This document shows positions 42,029 to 51,217 of a stretch of DNA of 64,000 bases, one piece after another. The translations under genes and the position numbers were made by a program. Numbering within the stretch: the first letter of the stretch is position 1; the number at the start of each line of letters is the position of its first letter. Source of the stretch: Streptomyces lanatus. GTDB taxonomy: Bacteria > Actinomycetota > Actinomycetes > Streptomycetales > Streptomycetaceae. A model generated the notes under the pieces. That model made no database searches. It was not told the DNA's origin and was given only the letters and a program-made list of their open reading frames with translations. The DNA is taken from assembly GCF_014655715.1 (NCBI RefSeq), contig NZ_BNBM01000001.1, positions 560,742 through 624,741 of the forward strand. The letters are read 5' to 3'.

Positions 42029-42306
42029 CGGTTCCCTCCGGGGCGTGGCTCGTCGAGCCGGTAGGAGGCGAGCACCTCGTGGGTGGCGGTGTCGCGCAGA
42101 ACGTTGAACCAGCGGCGGCAGCCGATGCTGTGCATCCACCGCTCGGCGAAGGGGCCCCTGGGGTTGTCGCGGTAGAAGACGTACTCGGCCCACTGCTCGT
42201 CGGTGAGGTCGGCCGGGGTCTCGGGGTAGGGGACATGGGCCTGTCCGCCGTAGTGGTACTCGGTCTCGTCGCGAGGACCGCACCAGGGACAACTGATCAG
42301 CAGCAC
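42025..42306 (-). CDS. soxD: Sarcosine oxidase delta subunit
   Basis: A 93-residue zinc subunit: [17 protein letters not shown] with Cys6/Cys9, and HSIGCRRWF with the further His/Cys ligands. [16 protein letters not shown] is the conserved core. It stabilises the heterotetramer and helps THF tunnelling. ATGA overlap with soxA, 10 bp after soxB. Confidence 0.95.
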   Translation of the reverse strand: MLLISCPWCGPRDETEYHYGGQAHVPYPETPADLTDEQWAEYVFYRDNPRGPFAERWMHSIGCRRWFNVLRDTATHEVLASYRLDEPRPGGNR

Positions 42307-42316
42307 GGTGTCCTCC

Positions 42317-43537
42317 TCAGTGGGCCACGGCGGCGGCGCCGTGTTCGTCGATCAACGCGCCCGTCCGGAAACGGTCGAGGGCGAAGGGGGCGTTCAGCGG
42401 ATGCGGCTCGCCCGTGGCGATGGTGTGCGCGAAGGTCCAGCCGGCGGCGGGGGTGGCCTTGAAACCGCCGGTGCCCCAGCCGCAGTCGACGTAGAGGTTC
42501 TCGACCGGGGTGGCACCGATGATCGGGGACGCGTCCGGAGTGACGTCGACGATGCCGCCCCAGGTGCGCAGCACATGCGCCCGCGCGAATACCGGGAACA
42601 GCTCGACGGCGGCGGCCATCTGCCGCTCGATGATGTGGAAGGAGCCGCGCTGCCCGTAGCCGTTGTAGGAGTCGACGCCCGCGCCCATCACCAGCTCGCC
42701 CTTGTGGGCCTGGGAGACATAGACGTGCACGTGGTTCGACATGACGACGGTGGGGTGGACGGGTTCGTGCAGTTCGGACACCAGCGCCTGGAGCGGATAC
42801 GACTGCACCGGCAGCCGTACGCCCGCCCGCTCGGCCAGCACGCTGCTGTGCCCGGAGGCGGCGAGCCCGACCCGGCCGGCGTGGATACGGCCCCGGTTGG
42901 TGTCGACGCCCACGACCCGGTCGCCGTCCTTGAGGAAGCCGGTGACCTCGCAGCCCTGGATCAGATCGACGCCCAGCTCATCCGCCCGCCGGGCCAGCGC
43001 CCAGGCGACGTGGTCGTGCTTGGCGATGCCGGCCCGGGGCTGGAAGGTGCCGCCGAGCACCGGATAGCGGGTGCGGGACGAGACGTTGAGGATGGGGCAG
43101 ACCTTGGCGATCTCGTCCGGCTCCAGCCACTCGGCGTCGACGCCGTTGAGCCGGTTGGCGTTGACGCGGCGCATGCCCTCGCGGACGTCCTGGAGGGTGT
43201 GGGCGAGGTTGAGGACACCGCGCTGGCTGAAGAGGAAGTCGTAGTCCAGCTCCTCGGGGAGCCGCTCCCACAGCTTGAGGGCGTGTTCGTAGATCGCCGC
43301 GCTCTCGTCCCAGAGGTAGTTGGAGCGGATGATCGTGGTGTTGCGCGCCATGTTGCCGCCGGCCAGCCAGCCCTTCTCCAGGACGGCGACATTGGTGATG
43401 CCGTGGTTCTTGGCGAGGTAGTAGGCGGTGGCGAGGCCGTGGCCGCCCGCGCCGACGATGACGACGTCGTACGAGGAGCGCGGCTCGGGGTTGCGCCAGA
43501 GGAAGTCGGGGTGCTCGGGCAGCGCCTCGGCGGTCAT
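42317..43537 (-). CDS. soxB: Sarcosine oxidase beta subunit
   Basis: A 406-residue DAO-superfamily subunit that oxidises sarcosine to glycine and a methylene group. FAD Rossmann [48 protein letters not shown], and [31 protein letters not shown] at the end. His174 in AKHDHVAW lies where the covalently bound FMN His is reported in related enzymes. The start at 43537 overlaps the glyA stop (ATGA). Confidence 0.96.
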   Translation of the reverse strand: MTAEALPEHPDFLWRNPEPRSSYDVVIVGAGGHGLATAYYLAKNHGITNVAVLEKGWLAGGNMARNTTIIRSNYLWDESAAIYEHALKLWERLPEELDYDFLFSQRGVLNLAHTLQDVREGMRRVNANRLNGVDAEWLEPDEIAKVCPILNVSSRTRYPVLGGTFQPRAGIAKHDHVAWALARRADELGVDLIQGCEVTGFLKDGDRVVGVDTNRGRIHAGRVGLAASGHSSVLAERAGVRLPVQSYPLQALVSELHEPVHPTVVMSNHVHVYVSQAHKGELVMGAGVDSYNGYGQRGSFHIIERQMAAAVELFPVFARAHVLRTWGGIVDVTPDASPIIGATPVENLYVDCGWGTGGFKATPAAGWTFAHTIATGEPHPLNAPFALDRFRTGALIDEHGAAAVAH

Positions 43538-44841
43538 GCCGCGCCTCCGTTCAGGTGCGGGTAGAGCGGGAAGGCGGAGGCCAACTTCGCGACGCGGGCG
43601 CGCAGTTCGCCGTCGGGCCGTTCGCCCTTCAGGGTCTCGGCGATCACGTCGGCGACCTCGCGGAACTCCGTGTCGCCGAAGCCCCGGGTGGCCAGGGCGG
43701 GCGTACCGATGCGCAGGCCCGACGACACCATCGGCGGGCGCGGGTCGAACGGCACAGCGTTGCGGTTGACGGTGATGCCGACGCGGTGCAGCCGGTCCTC
43801 GGCCTGCTTCCCGTCGAGTTCGGAACGGCGCAGGTCGACCAGGACCAGATGGACCTCGGTGCCACCGGTCAGGACGGTGATACCGGTCTCGGCGACATCG
43901 TCGGCCAGCAGCCGCCCGGCGAGGATGCGGGCGCCGTGCAGGGTGCGCTGCTGGCGCTCCCTGAACTCCTGCCCCGCCGCCACCTTGAAGGCCACGGCCT
44001 TGGCGGCGATGACATGCTCCAGCGGACCGCCCTGCTGCCCCGGGAAGACCGCCGAATTGATCTTCTTGGCGAGGTCGGCACGGCTGAGGATGACACCACC
44101 GCGCGGCCCGCCGAGGGTCTTGTGCGTGGTGGTCGTGACGACATCGGCGTAGGGCACGGGGCTGGGGTGGAGCCCCGCGGCCACCAGCCCCGCGAAGTGC
44201 GCCATGTCCACCAGCAGATACGCGCCGACCGCGTCCGCGATCCGGCGGAACGCGGCGAAGTCCAGCCGCCGGGGGTAGGCCGACCAGCCGGCGACGATCA
44301 TCTTCGGCCGGTGGGCGAGGGCGAGCTGCTCGACCTCGTCCATGTCGATGCGCATGTCGGACTCGCGGACGTGGTACGGCACGACGTTGTACAGCTTGCC
44401 GCTGTAGTTGAGCCGCATGCCGTGGGTCAGATGACCGCCGTGCGCGAGGTCGAGACCGAGGATCGTGTCGCCGGGCTGGAGCAGCGCGAACATCGCCGCC
44501 GCGTTGGCCTGGGCGCCCGAGTGAGGCTGCACGTTCGCGGCCTCGACGCCGAAGAGTTCCTTCACCCGCGCGATGGCCAACTGCTCGACGACGTCCACGT
44601 GTTCGCAGCCGCCGTAGTAGCGCCGACCGGGGTAACCCTCGGCGTACTTGTTGGTCAGCACCGAGCCCTGGGCCTCCATGACGGCGGCCGGGGCGAAGTT
44701 CTCCGAGGCGATCATCTCGAGCGTGGACTGCTGGCGACGCAGCTCGTCCGCCACCGCGGCAGCGACGTCCGGGTCGAGCTCGCCGAGCGGGGCCGAGAGC
44801 GAAGAGGGGGTGAGTGTGCTGGTCGACGGGCTGGTTGCCAT
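43534..44841 (-). CDS. glyA: Serine hydroxymethyltransferase
   Basis: A 435-residue SHMT, first gene of the operon, interconverting serine/THF and glycine/5,10-methylene-THF. Lys in [16 protein letters not shown] is the PLP-binding residue; [32 protein letters not shown] and [19 protein letters not shown] are conserved. With sarcosine oxidase it turns sarcosine into serine and one-carbon units. AGGATGGTGCACCC precedes the ATG. An upstream palindrome TGATATATCA probably mediates control. Likely a second, catabolic glyA rather than the housekeeping copy. Confidence 0.96.
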   Translation of the reverse strand: MATSPSTSTLTPSSLSAPLGELDPDVAAAVADELRRQQSTLEMIASENFAPAAVMEAQGSVLTNKYAEGYPGRRYYGGCEHVDVVEQLAIARVKELFGVEAANVQPHSGAQANAAAMFALLQPGDTILGLDLAHGGHLTHGMRLNYSGKLYNVVPYHVRESDMRIDMDEVEQLALAHRPKMIVAGWSAYPRRLDFAAFRRIADAVGAYLLVDMAHFAGLVAAGLHPSPVPYADVVTTTTHKTLGGPRGGVILSRADLAKKINSAVFPGQQGGPLEHVIAAKAVAFKVAAGQEFRERQQRTLHGARILAGRLLADDVAETGITVLTGGTEVHLVLVDLRRSELDGKQAEDRLHRVGITVNRNAVPFDPRPPMVSSGLRIGTPALATRGFGDTEFREVADVIAETLKGERPDGELRARVAKLASAFPLYPHLNGGAA

Positions 44842-45295
44842 GGGTGCACCATCCTGGGGGCCAACTAATGCGCAACTGATATATCAAACTTTGCGACACG
44901 GTATGGGAGGTCGGGCGGACGGGTCAAGGGGGCGCCCGTGCAGTGGACGGGGATCGAGCCCGGGGACTAGGGGCTGTCCCTCGCCGGAGGCGTCTGTCGC
45001 GCCATCCGCGACGGGCTCCGGTGCGGCACCTTCGGCTGAGGGCTGGGGCGAGGGTCTCGGAGTTGGCGGGCGGCTGGGGCGGTGGCCCTCTGGGCCGGCG
45101 AGCGTCTGAGCCGCCAACCTTGCCAGGTCAGGGTTCCAAGCCAGCGGCCCTCAGAGCCAACAGACGCCTGGATCGGCCGGCATCCCCGGCGACAGGCTGC
45201 CGAGGCAGCGGCGCTCTGAGCCCACGACCCTCGGGCCGGACGCCGTCCTCAGCCCTCCCGGCATCCCAGCCCCGCCCCCCCCCAGAACCCCCCGC
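44842..45295. other. glyA-sox promoter region and regulator 3' flank
   Basis: A 454-bp stretch without a credible gene; the open frames in it are Pro/Ala/Gly-rich and low complexity. It holds the glyA promoter and a palindromic operator candidate near 44880. The rest, 44940-45295, is GC-rich with many short inverted repeats and loosely repeated TCTGAGCC-like strings and no recognisable gene. Confidence 0.5.
44877..44886. promoter_or_regulatory. Palindrome TGATATATCA upstream of glyA
   Basis: A perfect 10-bp palindrome, extended to TTTGATATATCAGTT on the minus strand, 36 bp before the glyA start and the most AT-rich point of the region. Short palindromes of this type are typical of GntR/FCD operators. 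The neighbouring fused GntR/FCD regulator is the obvious candidate; this is inference. Confidence 0.5.
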
Positions 45296-47098
45296 TCAGT
45301 GCCCCCCATCCCGCGACTCCCCCGGCCGCAGCCGGGGCCTCCCCGCCAGGGTGGTCCACAGGTGGGGGGCCACGTCGTCCTCGGGGAGTTGGGCAATCAT
45401 GTAGCGCACGCAGCGTTCGATCTTGACGCGCCAGAGGCGGGCGGCCTCGTTGCCGTCGGCGTCCTGGAGGGCGTCGTAGACGGCCGTGTCCTCGTTGGTG
45501 ATGGTTTCGAAGGCCTGGCTGTAGTCCATGTCCAGCAGGGCGACGAACATCCGCAGCCGGGCGGTGAGGCGTTCGAAGGTGACAGCGGCTTGGGGGAGGT
45601 CGGCGATTCGGGCGAGGGCGTCCTGGAAACGTAGGTCGACCTCGCGGATCCCGACGTAGTCCCGGGCACGGGCGGCGGCGCGGACCTCCGCCAGTGCCGC
45701 TGAGGCCGGAGCGAGCCGGTCGGGGCCGAGCATGGCGACCCGGCGGATGAGCAGCGCGCCGAGGCTGGCGCGCAGGGCGTACAGGTCGAGGACGTCCTTC
45801 GCCGTGAGCGACGGGACGGCGGTCGCGCCGCCCGGGAGCAGATCGAGCATGCCCTCCTCGGCGAGCGTCTGCAGTCCGGCGCGGACGACCCGGCGGGAGA
45901 GCCCCAGCCCTGCGGCGAGCGGTGTCTCCCGGACGCGGTCACCGGGCCGGTGGCCCCCGGCGAGCACGGCGTCGCGCAGTAGGCCGACGACGGGGTCGGT
46001 GGTGTCGGGGGCGCCCGGCGGACCATCGTGGGGGATCCCGGTCGCGTCGGCGAGTGCGCGCCCGTCGCGAGCGTTCGAGTCATCGTCACGGCCGCAGTTG
46101 GCCGGGATGTCGTACGCCGGACGCGGCCCGGCGACCCGGGTGAAGGGGGCCGCGGACCGGGTCCAGGTCGTGGACCAGGTGAGCAGGGCGTCACGGAGGC
46201 GGTGCGGGTCGGGTGCGGCGTCGGCGGCGGCCTGGGCGTCGGCGGCGAGCAGGCGCCGGGTCTCGTCGGCCCACTCCGCCGGGCCCGGCGTGTGATGCCA
46301 GCGCGTACGCGGGACGGCCGGAGCCGGTGCCGGAATGCCGTGTGCCAGCAGGTGTACAGCCGCTCCGGGGCCCGCCGTCGAACGCACCTGCCGGAGAAAC
46401 GCGCCCAGGTCGCCGGAGCCCGGCGCGTCCGTGCCGAGAGTGCCGGATCGTTGCCCATCGCCGCGCAGAGCCGCGAAAGCGCAGGCCACGGCCAAGACGT
46501 GCGGCGCCTCCAGGTCATGGCCGAAGAGCCGGCCCGCCCCGGTCGCCACGGCGGTGCGCCCCGCCCGGGCCGTCACCGCCAGCACGCACACCGGTGGGGC
46601 GATGAACAGGCCGACCACGTCCTCGGTGTGCTCGGGCAGGGACCAGGCCTCGCGCGGCCCGGCGGTGGCGCGCGCTCCCGGCCGGATGCGGTAGGTCCGC
46701 CAGATCCGGTTCACGGTGCTCTGGCTCAGCCCGGTCTCGGCGGCCATGGAACGGCTCGACCAGGTCTTCCGCACACCGGGCGGTGGCGGGGTGAGGGTGC
46801 GCAGCAGGGCGTGCGCCACGGTGTCGTCGTCGGCCGTGGGGGGCCGTCCGGCACGGGGCTGCTCGTCCAGGCCGGCCAGCCGCTCGGCGACGAAGCGGGC
46901 GCGCCACTTGGCGACCATGTCGCGGGAGATGCCCAGGCGCCTGGCCACATCGGAGTTCGTGGGCTCCTCCTCGCAGGCCAGCACGATCCGCGCCCGCAGG
47001 GCCCGCGCCTGGGCGCAGGTGCGGCTGCGGGTCCACGTCAGCAGCGTGGCCCGCTCGTCCTCGGTGAGGACCACGGCGTTGCGGGGGCGACCGGCCAT
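45296..47098 (-). CDS. Fusion of IS630-transposase-like domain and GntR/FCD regulator
   Basis: A 600-residue protein in two halves. Residues about 8-145 are the paired HTH of IS630/Tc1-type transposases (VLTEDERATLLTWTRSRTCAQ, NSDVARRLGISRDMVAKWRARFVAERLAGL, WSSRSMAAETGLSQSTVNRIW), and about 150-290 follow the DDE domain, but where catalytic Asp residues are expected the text reads LAVTARAG and VHLLAHG, so transposition is unlikely. Residues about 367-430 are a GntR winged helix (VVGLLRDAVLAGG, LAAGLGLSRRVVRAGLQTLAEEGML) and 433-570 an FCD-type ligand domain lacking the usual metal His. Regulator with two DNA-binding parts. ATG at 47098 may be leaderless (TACGTT seven bases upstream). Confidence 0.8.
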   Translation of the reverse strand: MAGRPRNAVVLTEDERATLLTWTRSRTCAQARALRARIVLACEEEPTNSDVARRLGISRDMVAKWRARFVAERLAGLDEQPRAGRPPTADDDTVAHALLRTLTPPPPGVRKTWSSRSMAAETGLSQSTVNRIWRTYRIRPGARATAGPREAWSLPEHTEDVVGLFIAPPVCVLAVTARAGRTAVATGAGRLFGHDLEAPHVLAVACAFAALRGDGQRSGTLGTDAPGSGDLGAFLRQVRSTAGPGAAVHLLAHGIPAPAPAVPRTRWHHTPGPAEWADETRRLLAADAQAAADAAPDPHRLRDALLTWSTTWTRSAAPFTRVAGPRPAYDIPANCGRDDDSNARDGRALADATGIPHDGPPGAPDTTDPVVGLLRDAVLAGGHRPGDRVRETPLAAGLGLSRRVVRAGLQTLAEEGMLDLLPGGATAVPSLTAKDVLDLYALRASLGALLIRRVAMLGPDRLAPASAALAEVRAAARARDYVGIREVDLRFQDALARIADLPQAAVTFERLTARLRMFVALLDMDYSQAFETITNEDTAVYDALQDADGNEAARLWRVKIERCVRYMIAQLPEDDVAPHLWTTLAGRPRLRPGESRDGGH

Positions 47099-47367
47099 GG
47101 CGGCAAACGTAGCCGAACTTCTGACTCGGAAACAGCCCCGCGCACCGTCCGGCGACCGGGGCATTGTTGGCCCCCTCCGGCCTTCACATACTTCGTTGCC
47201 ATCCGGTGGCCACACCGCCGGCGTCCCCATGACACCGCGAGTTCGCCGCGATCCCGAGCCGACACCCATGCCGGGCGGCACTCGCCGTCGGAACCGCACA
47301 TCAACCCCGACCAGGCCTGGACCTACCCTCGCACGGGCAAGTCCGGGAACCGCTCCCGGAGGCTGTG

Positions 47368-48741
47368 ATGACCGTAAACGCAGGAAACAGACTGGATGAC
47401 GCGCCCCTGTCGCGCTTCCACAAGAAACTCGCGCTGTACTCCTCCGGGGGCCCGTTCCTCGACGGCTACGTCCTGAGCATCATCGGCGTCGCCATGACGC
47501 AGATCTCGCCGCAGCTGAACCTGTCCGACTCCGCCGAGGGCCTGATCGGCGCGTCCGCGCTCATCGGTATCTTCCTCGGCGCGTTCGCCGGCGGCTGGCT
47601 GACCGACAAGTTCGGCCGGCAGCTCCTCTACACCATCGACCTGATCGCCATCATCGTCTGCTCGGTCGCCCAGTTCTGGGCCGACGACCCGGTGTGGCTG
47701 TTCGTCCTGCGGCTGCTGATCGGCATGGCGGTCGGCGCGGACTATCCCATCGCCACCTCACTGCTGGCCGAGTTCACCCCGCGCCGGTACCGCGGACCGC
47801 TGCTGGGCGGCCTGGTCGTCATGTGGTTCGTCGGCGCCGCGGTGGCGTACATCGTCGGCGAGATCCTGCTCAACGTCGGTGACGACGGCTGGCGATGGAT
47901 GCTCGCCAGCGCCACCCTGCCCGCCACGATCATCGTGCTGCTGCGCCACGGCACACCCGAGTCCCCGCGCTGGCTGGCCAACAAGGGCCGCACCGAAGAC
48001 GCCAACGCCGTCCTCCAGAAGGTCTACGGCCCCGACGTGACGGTAGCCGACATGCCGGACGAGGCGGAGGAGCGCGAGAACGTCGACATCAAGGCGATCC
48101 TGCGGTCCGGGTACGGCGGCCGGATGCTCTACATCTCCGTCTTCTGGACCTGTTCGATCGTGCCGCTCTTCGCCATCTACGCCTTCGGCCCGAAGATCCT
48201 GGACGCGCTGAAGCTGGAGGGCGGCCTGGCCAACATCGGCGAGGCCATGATCACGGTGATGTTCCTCATCGGCTGTGTGGTCGCCCTGTTCGGCGTGAAC
48301 AAGATGGGCCGGCGTCCGCTGGTCATCCACAGCTTCCTCTGGTCGGGCCTCGCCCTGCTGCTGCTCGGCATCTTCCCCGACGCCCCGTCCGGCGTGATCA
48401 TGACGCTGTTCGCCCTGTACGCGGTCATCATCGGCGGCACCCAGATCCTCCAGTGGATCTACCCGAACGAACTGTTCCCGACCGAGGTGCGCGGCTCCGC
48501 CGTGGGCCTCGCCTCCTCGGCCAGCCGTATCGGCGCCGCCGTGGGCACCTATCTCGTGCCCATGGCCCTGACCGGCTGGGGCGTCGGCGGCACCATGCTC
48601 GCGGCCGCCGCGATCAGCCTCCTCGGCGCCGTCGTCTCCGTCTTCTGGGCGCCGGAGACCCGCGGCATGGCCCTGCACGAGGCCGCCGCGCTGACCCCGG
48701 CCGTCCGCAAGGAGCCGACGAGCCGCCCGGCCGAGGTCTGA
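47368..48741 (+). CDS. MFS metabolite:H+ symporter
   Basis: A 457-residue 12-TM sugar-porter-type carrier resembling the one at 12154-13509: FLDGYVLSIIGVAMTQI, GGWLTDKFGRQLLY (motif A), ESPRWLANKGR and PNELFPTEVRGSAVGLASSASRIGAAVG. CGGAGGCTGTG precedes the ATG (a GTG one codon earlier is possible). It heads a plus-strand run with a flavin oxidoreductase, DapA-family enzyme and aldehyde dehydrogenase, so it probably brings in their substrate. Divergent from the transposase/GntR fusion regulator. Confidence 0.9.
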   Translation: MTVNAGNRLDDAPLSRFHKKLALYSSGGPFLDGYVLSIIGVAMTQISPQLNLSDSAEGLIGASALIGIFLGAFAGGWLTDKFGRQLLYTIDLIAIIVCSVAQFWADDPVWLFVLRLLIGMAVGADYPIATSLLAEFTPRRYRGPLLGGLVVMWFVGAAVAYIVGEILLNVGDDGWRWMLASATLPATIIVLLRHGTPESPRWLANKGRTEDANAVLQKVYGPDVTVADMPDEAEERENVDIKAILRSGYGGRMLYISVFWTCSIVPLFAIYAFGPKILDALKLEGGLANIGEAMITVMFLIGCVVALFGVNKMGRRPLVIHSFLWSGLALLLLGIFPDAPSGVIMTLFALYAVIIGGTQILQWIYPNELFPTEVRGSAVGLASSASRIGAAVGTYLVPMALTGWGVGGTMLAAAAISLLGAVVSVFWAPETRGMALHEAAALTPAVRKEPTSRPAEV

Positions 48742-48820
48742 CCATCCACAGCACGCACACCCTCGGCGGGGCTCCCCGCCCCGCCGAGCACCACACCCGT
48801 GAATCCGCAGGAGGGCATCG

Positions 48821-50203
48821 ATGAAAGACGTGGTGATCGTGGGAGGCGGTATCGCGGGACTGTCCGCGGGCTGGCGACTGCGGCACTGGGACACGCTCCT
48901 GCTGGAGTCCGAGTCGCGGGTCGGCGGCCGTATCCGCTCGGAGCGCCGCGGACCGTACTGGCTCAACTGGGGCGGCCACGTCTACGCCGGCGGCGACTCG
49001 GCGACGTCGTGGCTGCTGAACAGCACCGGCGTCGACGCGGCACCGGTGCCCGGCTCGCTGGCCGGGCTGTCCATGAACGGCAGGCTGCTGCTCAAGGGCC
49101 GGGTGGAGAGCTACCCGTTCCGTATCCCGATGTCGACGCAGGCGCGGGTGGGCATGGTCAAGGCGGGCGCCAAGGTCGCGCTGCACGTGGCGCGTTACGC
49201 CCGGATCGTGCAGCGGCGGCGCGGCGAGTCCGAGGCCCAACGCCAGCAGCGGATCTACGACTTCATGAACGACCGTTCCTTCAAGGACTTCATCGGCGAT
49301 CTGCCCGAGGACGCCGAGGCCCTGTTCAAGCCCACGGTCACCCGTTCCTCCGCCGACATCGACCAGCTCTCGGCCGGCGCGGGCGTCGGCTACTTCAGCC
49401 TGGTGTGGAACATCGGGGCGGGACTCTCGCAGAGCATCCTCGGCGGCCCCTCCACCCTCACCGAGAGCATCGCCGCGGCGCTGGCGTACCGGGTGCGGCT
49501 CGACGCGACCGTCGACGAGATCGTCCAGAAGAAGGACCGCGTCGTCGTCCGCTACCGGCAGGGCGGCGTCGAGCGGGAGGTCGAGGCACGCTACGTCGTG
49601 CTCGCCACCCCGGCCACGGTGAGCCACCGGATCGCGGTGGATCTCGACCGCGACGTCCGCGAGGCCCTGTCGAAGATCGTGTACGGCCCCTATGTGAGCG
49701 CCGCGTTCCTCAGCGACGAGACCGGCCGTCAGGTCTGGGACGGCGCCTACGGCATCGCCGCGCCGAAGCGGTCGTTCGCCGTGGCGCTGAACATGTCGAA
49801 CGTCGTGCACGGCTATGCGCGGGAGCGGCGGCCCGGCAGCAGCTTCATGACCTTCTCGCCGGGCGGTCTGGCGCGCGAGCTGCTGGAGCACGACGACGAC
49901 AAGATCCGCCGGATCCACCTGGACGACCTGGACCAGGTCCTGCCCGGTTTCGCCGACCATGTCGTCGAGGCCGAGGTGCAGCGCTGGCCCACGGGTGCGC
50001 CGTACTGCTTCCCCGGTCGCGGCAGGCTCCAGCAGACGCTGACCCGGCGCAGTGGCCGGGTGCTCCTGGCCGGTGACTATCTCGGCACCCTCTACACCGA
50101 GACCGCGATCCAGACCGGTCTGTCGGCCGCGCAGGAGGCCCGGAGCCTGCTGGCGAGCGAACGGCAGTGCGCGCGGCGCGACTTGACGCCGGTGGCCCCG
50201 TAA
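48821..50203 (+). CDS. FAD-dependent amine oxidase/protoporphyrinogen oxidase-like protein
   Basis: A 460-residue flavin-containing oxidoreductase. MKDVVIVGGGIAGLSAGWRLRHWDTLLLESESRVGGRI is the FAD signature (GxGxxG plus GGR motif), YLGTLYTETAIQTGLSAAQEA the C-terminal flavin-binding end, and RIYDFMNDRSFKDFIGD the substrate-domain helix. Ring or amine substrates are usual for the family. Forms an operon with the MFS carrier 79 bp upstream and DapA-family enzyme 58 bp downstream. Unlike the DadA-like oxidase at 10904, it belongs to the PPOX/monoamine-oxidase branch. Substrate unknown. Confidence 0.85.
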   Translation: MKDVVIVGGGIAGLSAGWRLRHWDTLLLESESRVGGRIRSERRGPYWLNWGGHVYAGGDSATSWLLNSTGVDAAPVPGSLAGLSMNGRLLLKGRVESYPFRIPMSTQARVGMVKAGAKVALHVARYARIVQRRRGESEAQRQQRIYDFMNDRSFKDFIGDLPEDAEALFKPTVTRSSADIDQLSAGAGVGYFSLVWNIGAGLSQSILGGPSTLTESIAAALAYRVRLDATVDEIVQKKDRVVVRYRQGGVEREVEARYVVLATPATVSHRIAVDLDRDVREALSKIVYGPYVSAAFLSDETGRQVWDGAYGIAAPKRSFAVALNMSNVVHGYARERRPGSSFMTFSPGGLARELLEHDDDKIRRIHLDDLDQVLPGFADHVVEAEVQRWPTGAPYCFPGRGRLQQTLTRRSGRVLLAGDYLGTLYTETAIQTGLSAAQEARSLLASERQCARRDLTPVAP

Positions 50204-50261
50204 TCCCGTATCCGCCGCCTCCCTGTTCACCCTTCGCAGCTTCACCTGAGGAGATTCATCC

Positions 50262-51146
50262 ATGTCGGCACAGCTGAGCGGTGTCCTGACCGCCCTCGCC
50301 ACCCCGTTCGCCCCGGACGGGGAGATCGACGAGAAGACACTGCGCCGCCTGGTCGACCGCAGCATCGACGGCGGGGTGGACGGCGTCGTCGCCTGTGGCT
50401 CCACCGGCGAGTTCGCGGCGATGAGCGCGGCGGAACGGCGCCATCTGATCGAGACCGTCATCGACCAGACGGCCGGCCGGGTGCCGGTCGTCGCCCAGAC
50501 CGGTGCGCTCAGCACCCGGGAGGCGGTCGAACTCTCCCGGCACGCGCAGGCCGCCGGGGCCTCCGTACTGATGGTGGTGGCGCCGTACTACGAGCCGCTC
50601 ACGCTCGACGAGACGCTGCGCTATCTGCGGACCGTCGCCGATGCCGTGGACATCCCGATCATGCTGTACAACCTGCCGGGGGCGACCGGCGTCAACCTCT
50701 CCCCCGACACCGTCGGCGCACTCACCCGCGAGGTCGAGAACATCCGGTACATCAAGGACACCAGTGCCGACATGGCGCAGGCCGGGCAGCTGATCCACCG
50801 TCACGGCGATGTCATCTCCACGTTCGTCGGCTGGGACAGCCTCCTGTTGCAGGCGGTCTCCGAGGGTGCCGCCGGTGTCATGGCGGGGACCGCGAATGTG
50901 ATGCCCGCCGAACTCGTCTCGATCCACCGCGCGTTGCGCGCCGACGAACTGGACCGTGCGCGGGCCGAGTGGGCGCGGATCTATCCGCTGATGGACGCGA
51001 TCATGTCCGCCCCGTTCATCCCGGCGGTCAAGGCGGCCCTGGACGCGGCCGGATTCCCGGTCGGCGGTCCCCGTGAGCCGCTGCTCGGCCTCGACGCCAC
51101 GACGAACGCCAGGATCTCCGCGCTGGTCCAGGCCCTGCGGCCGTGA
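50262..51146 (+). CDS. Dihydrodipicolinate synthase family (class I aldolase/dehydratase)
   Basis: A 294-residue DapA/NanA-fold protein. Tyr136 (MLYNLPGATGVNL) and Schiff-base Lys165 (IRYIKDTSAD) are conserved, with GSTGEFAAMS as the carboxylate-binding loop. It is unlikely to be lysine-biosynthetic because it lies in a catabolic operon; DapA relatives here act on 2-oxo acids (for example aldolases, KDG-type dehydratases, or hydroxyproline-derived imino acid deaminases). Pairing with the following aldehyde dehydrogenase suits such pathways. GAGGAG precedes the ATG. Confidence 0.9.
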   Translation: MSAQLSGVLTALATPFAPDGEIDEKTLRRLVDRSIDGGVDGVVACGSTGEFAAMSAAERRHLIETVIDQTAGRVPVVAQTGALSTREAVELSRHAQAAGASVLMVVAPYYEPLTLDETLRYLRTVADAVDIPIMLYNLPGATGVNLSPDTVGALTREVENIRYIKDTSADMAQAGQLIHRHGDVISTFVGWDSLLLQAVSEGAAGVMAGTANVMPAELVSIHRALRADELDRARAEWARIYPLMDAIMSAPFIPAVKAALDAAGFPVGGPREPLLGLDATTNARISALVQALRP

Positions 51147-51217
51147 CGTCACCCACCGAGCGAGACCCGAACCCGCCTGTCCCCTCCCACCCGACCACAC
51201 CCAGGGAGTCGCTGATC

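Noticed and set aside
38726..42064. A 1112-codon open frame on the plus strand opposite soxA
   Set aside because: Its translation is Gly/Asp/Val/His/Arg-rich low complexity typical of antisense GC-rich frames, while the minus strand has clear soxG/soxA domains.
45000..45290. Loosely repeated TCTGAGCC/TCAGAGCC strings, considered as a CRISPR-like or regulatory array
   Set aside because: Repeats are short, inexact and unevenly spaced; no leader or cas genes are near.
46515..47098. An intact IS630 insertion sequence
   Set aside because: The transposase-like part runs on in frame into a GntR/FCD regulator, catalytic acids are missing, and I see no terminal inverted repeats or TA target duplications.
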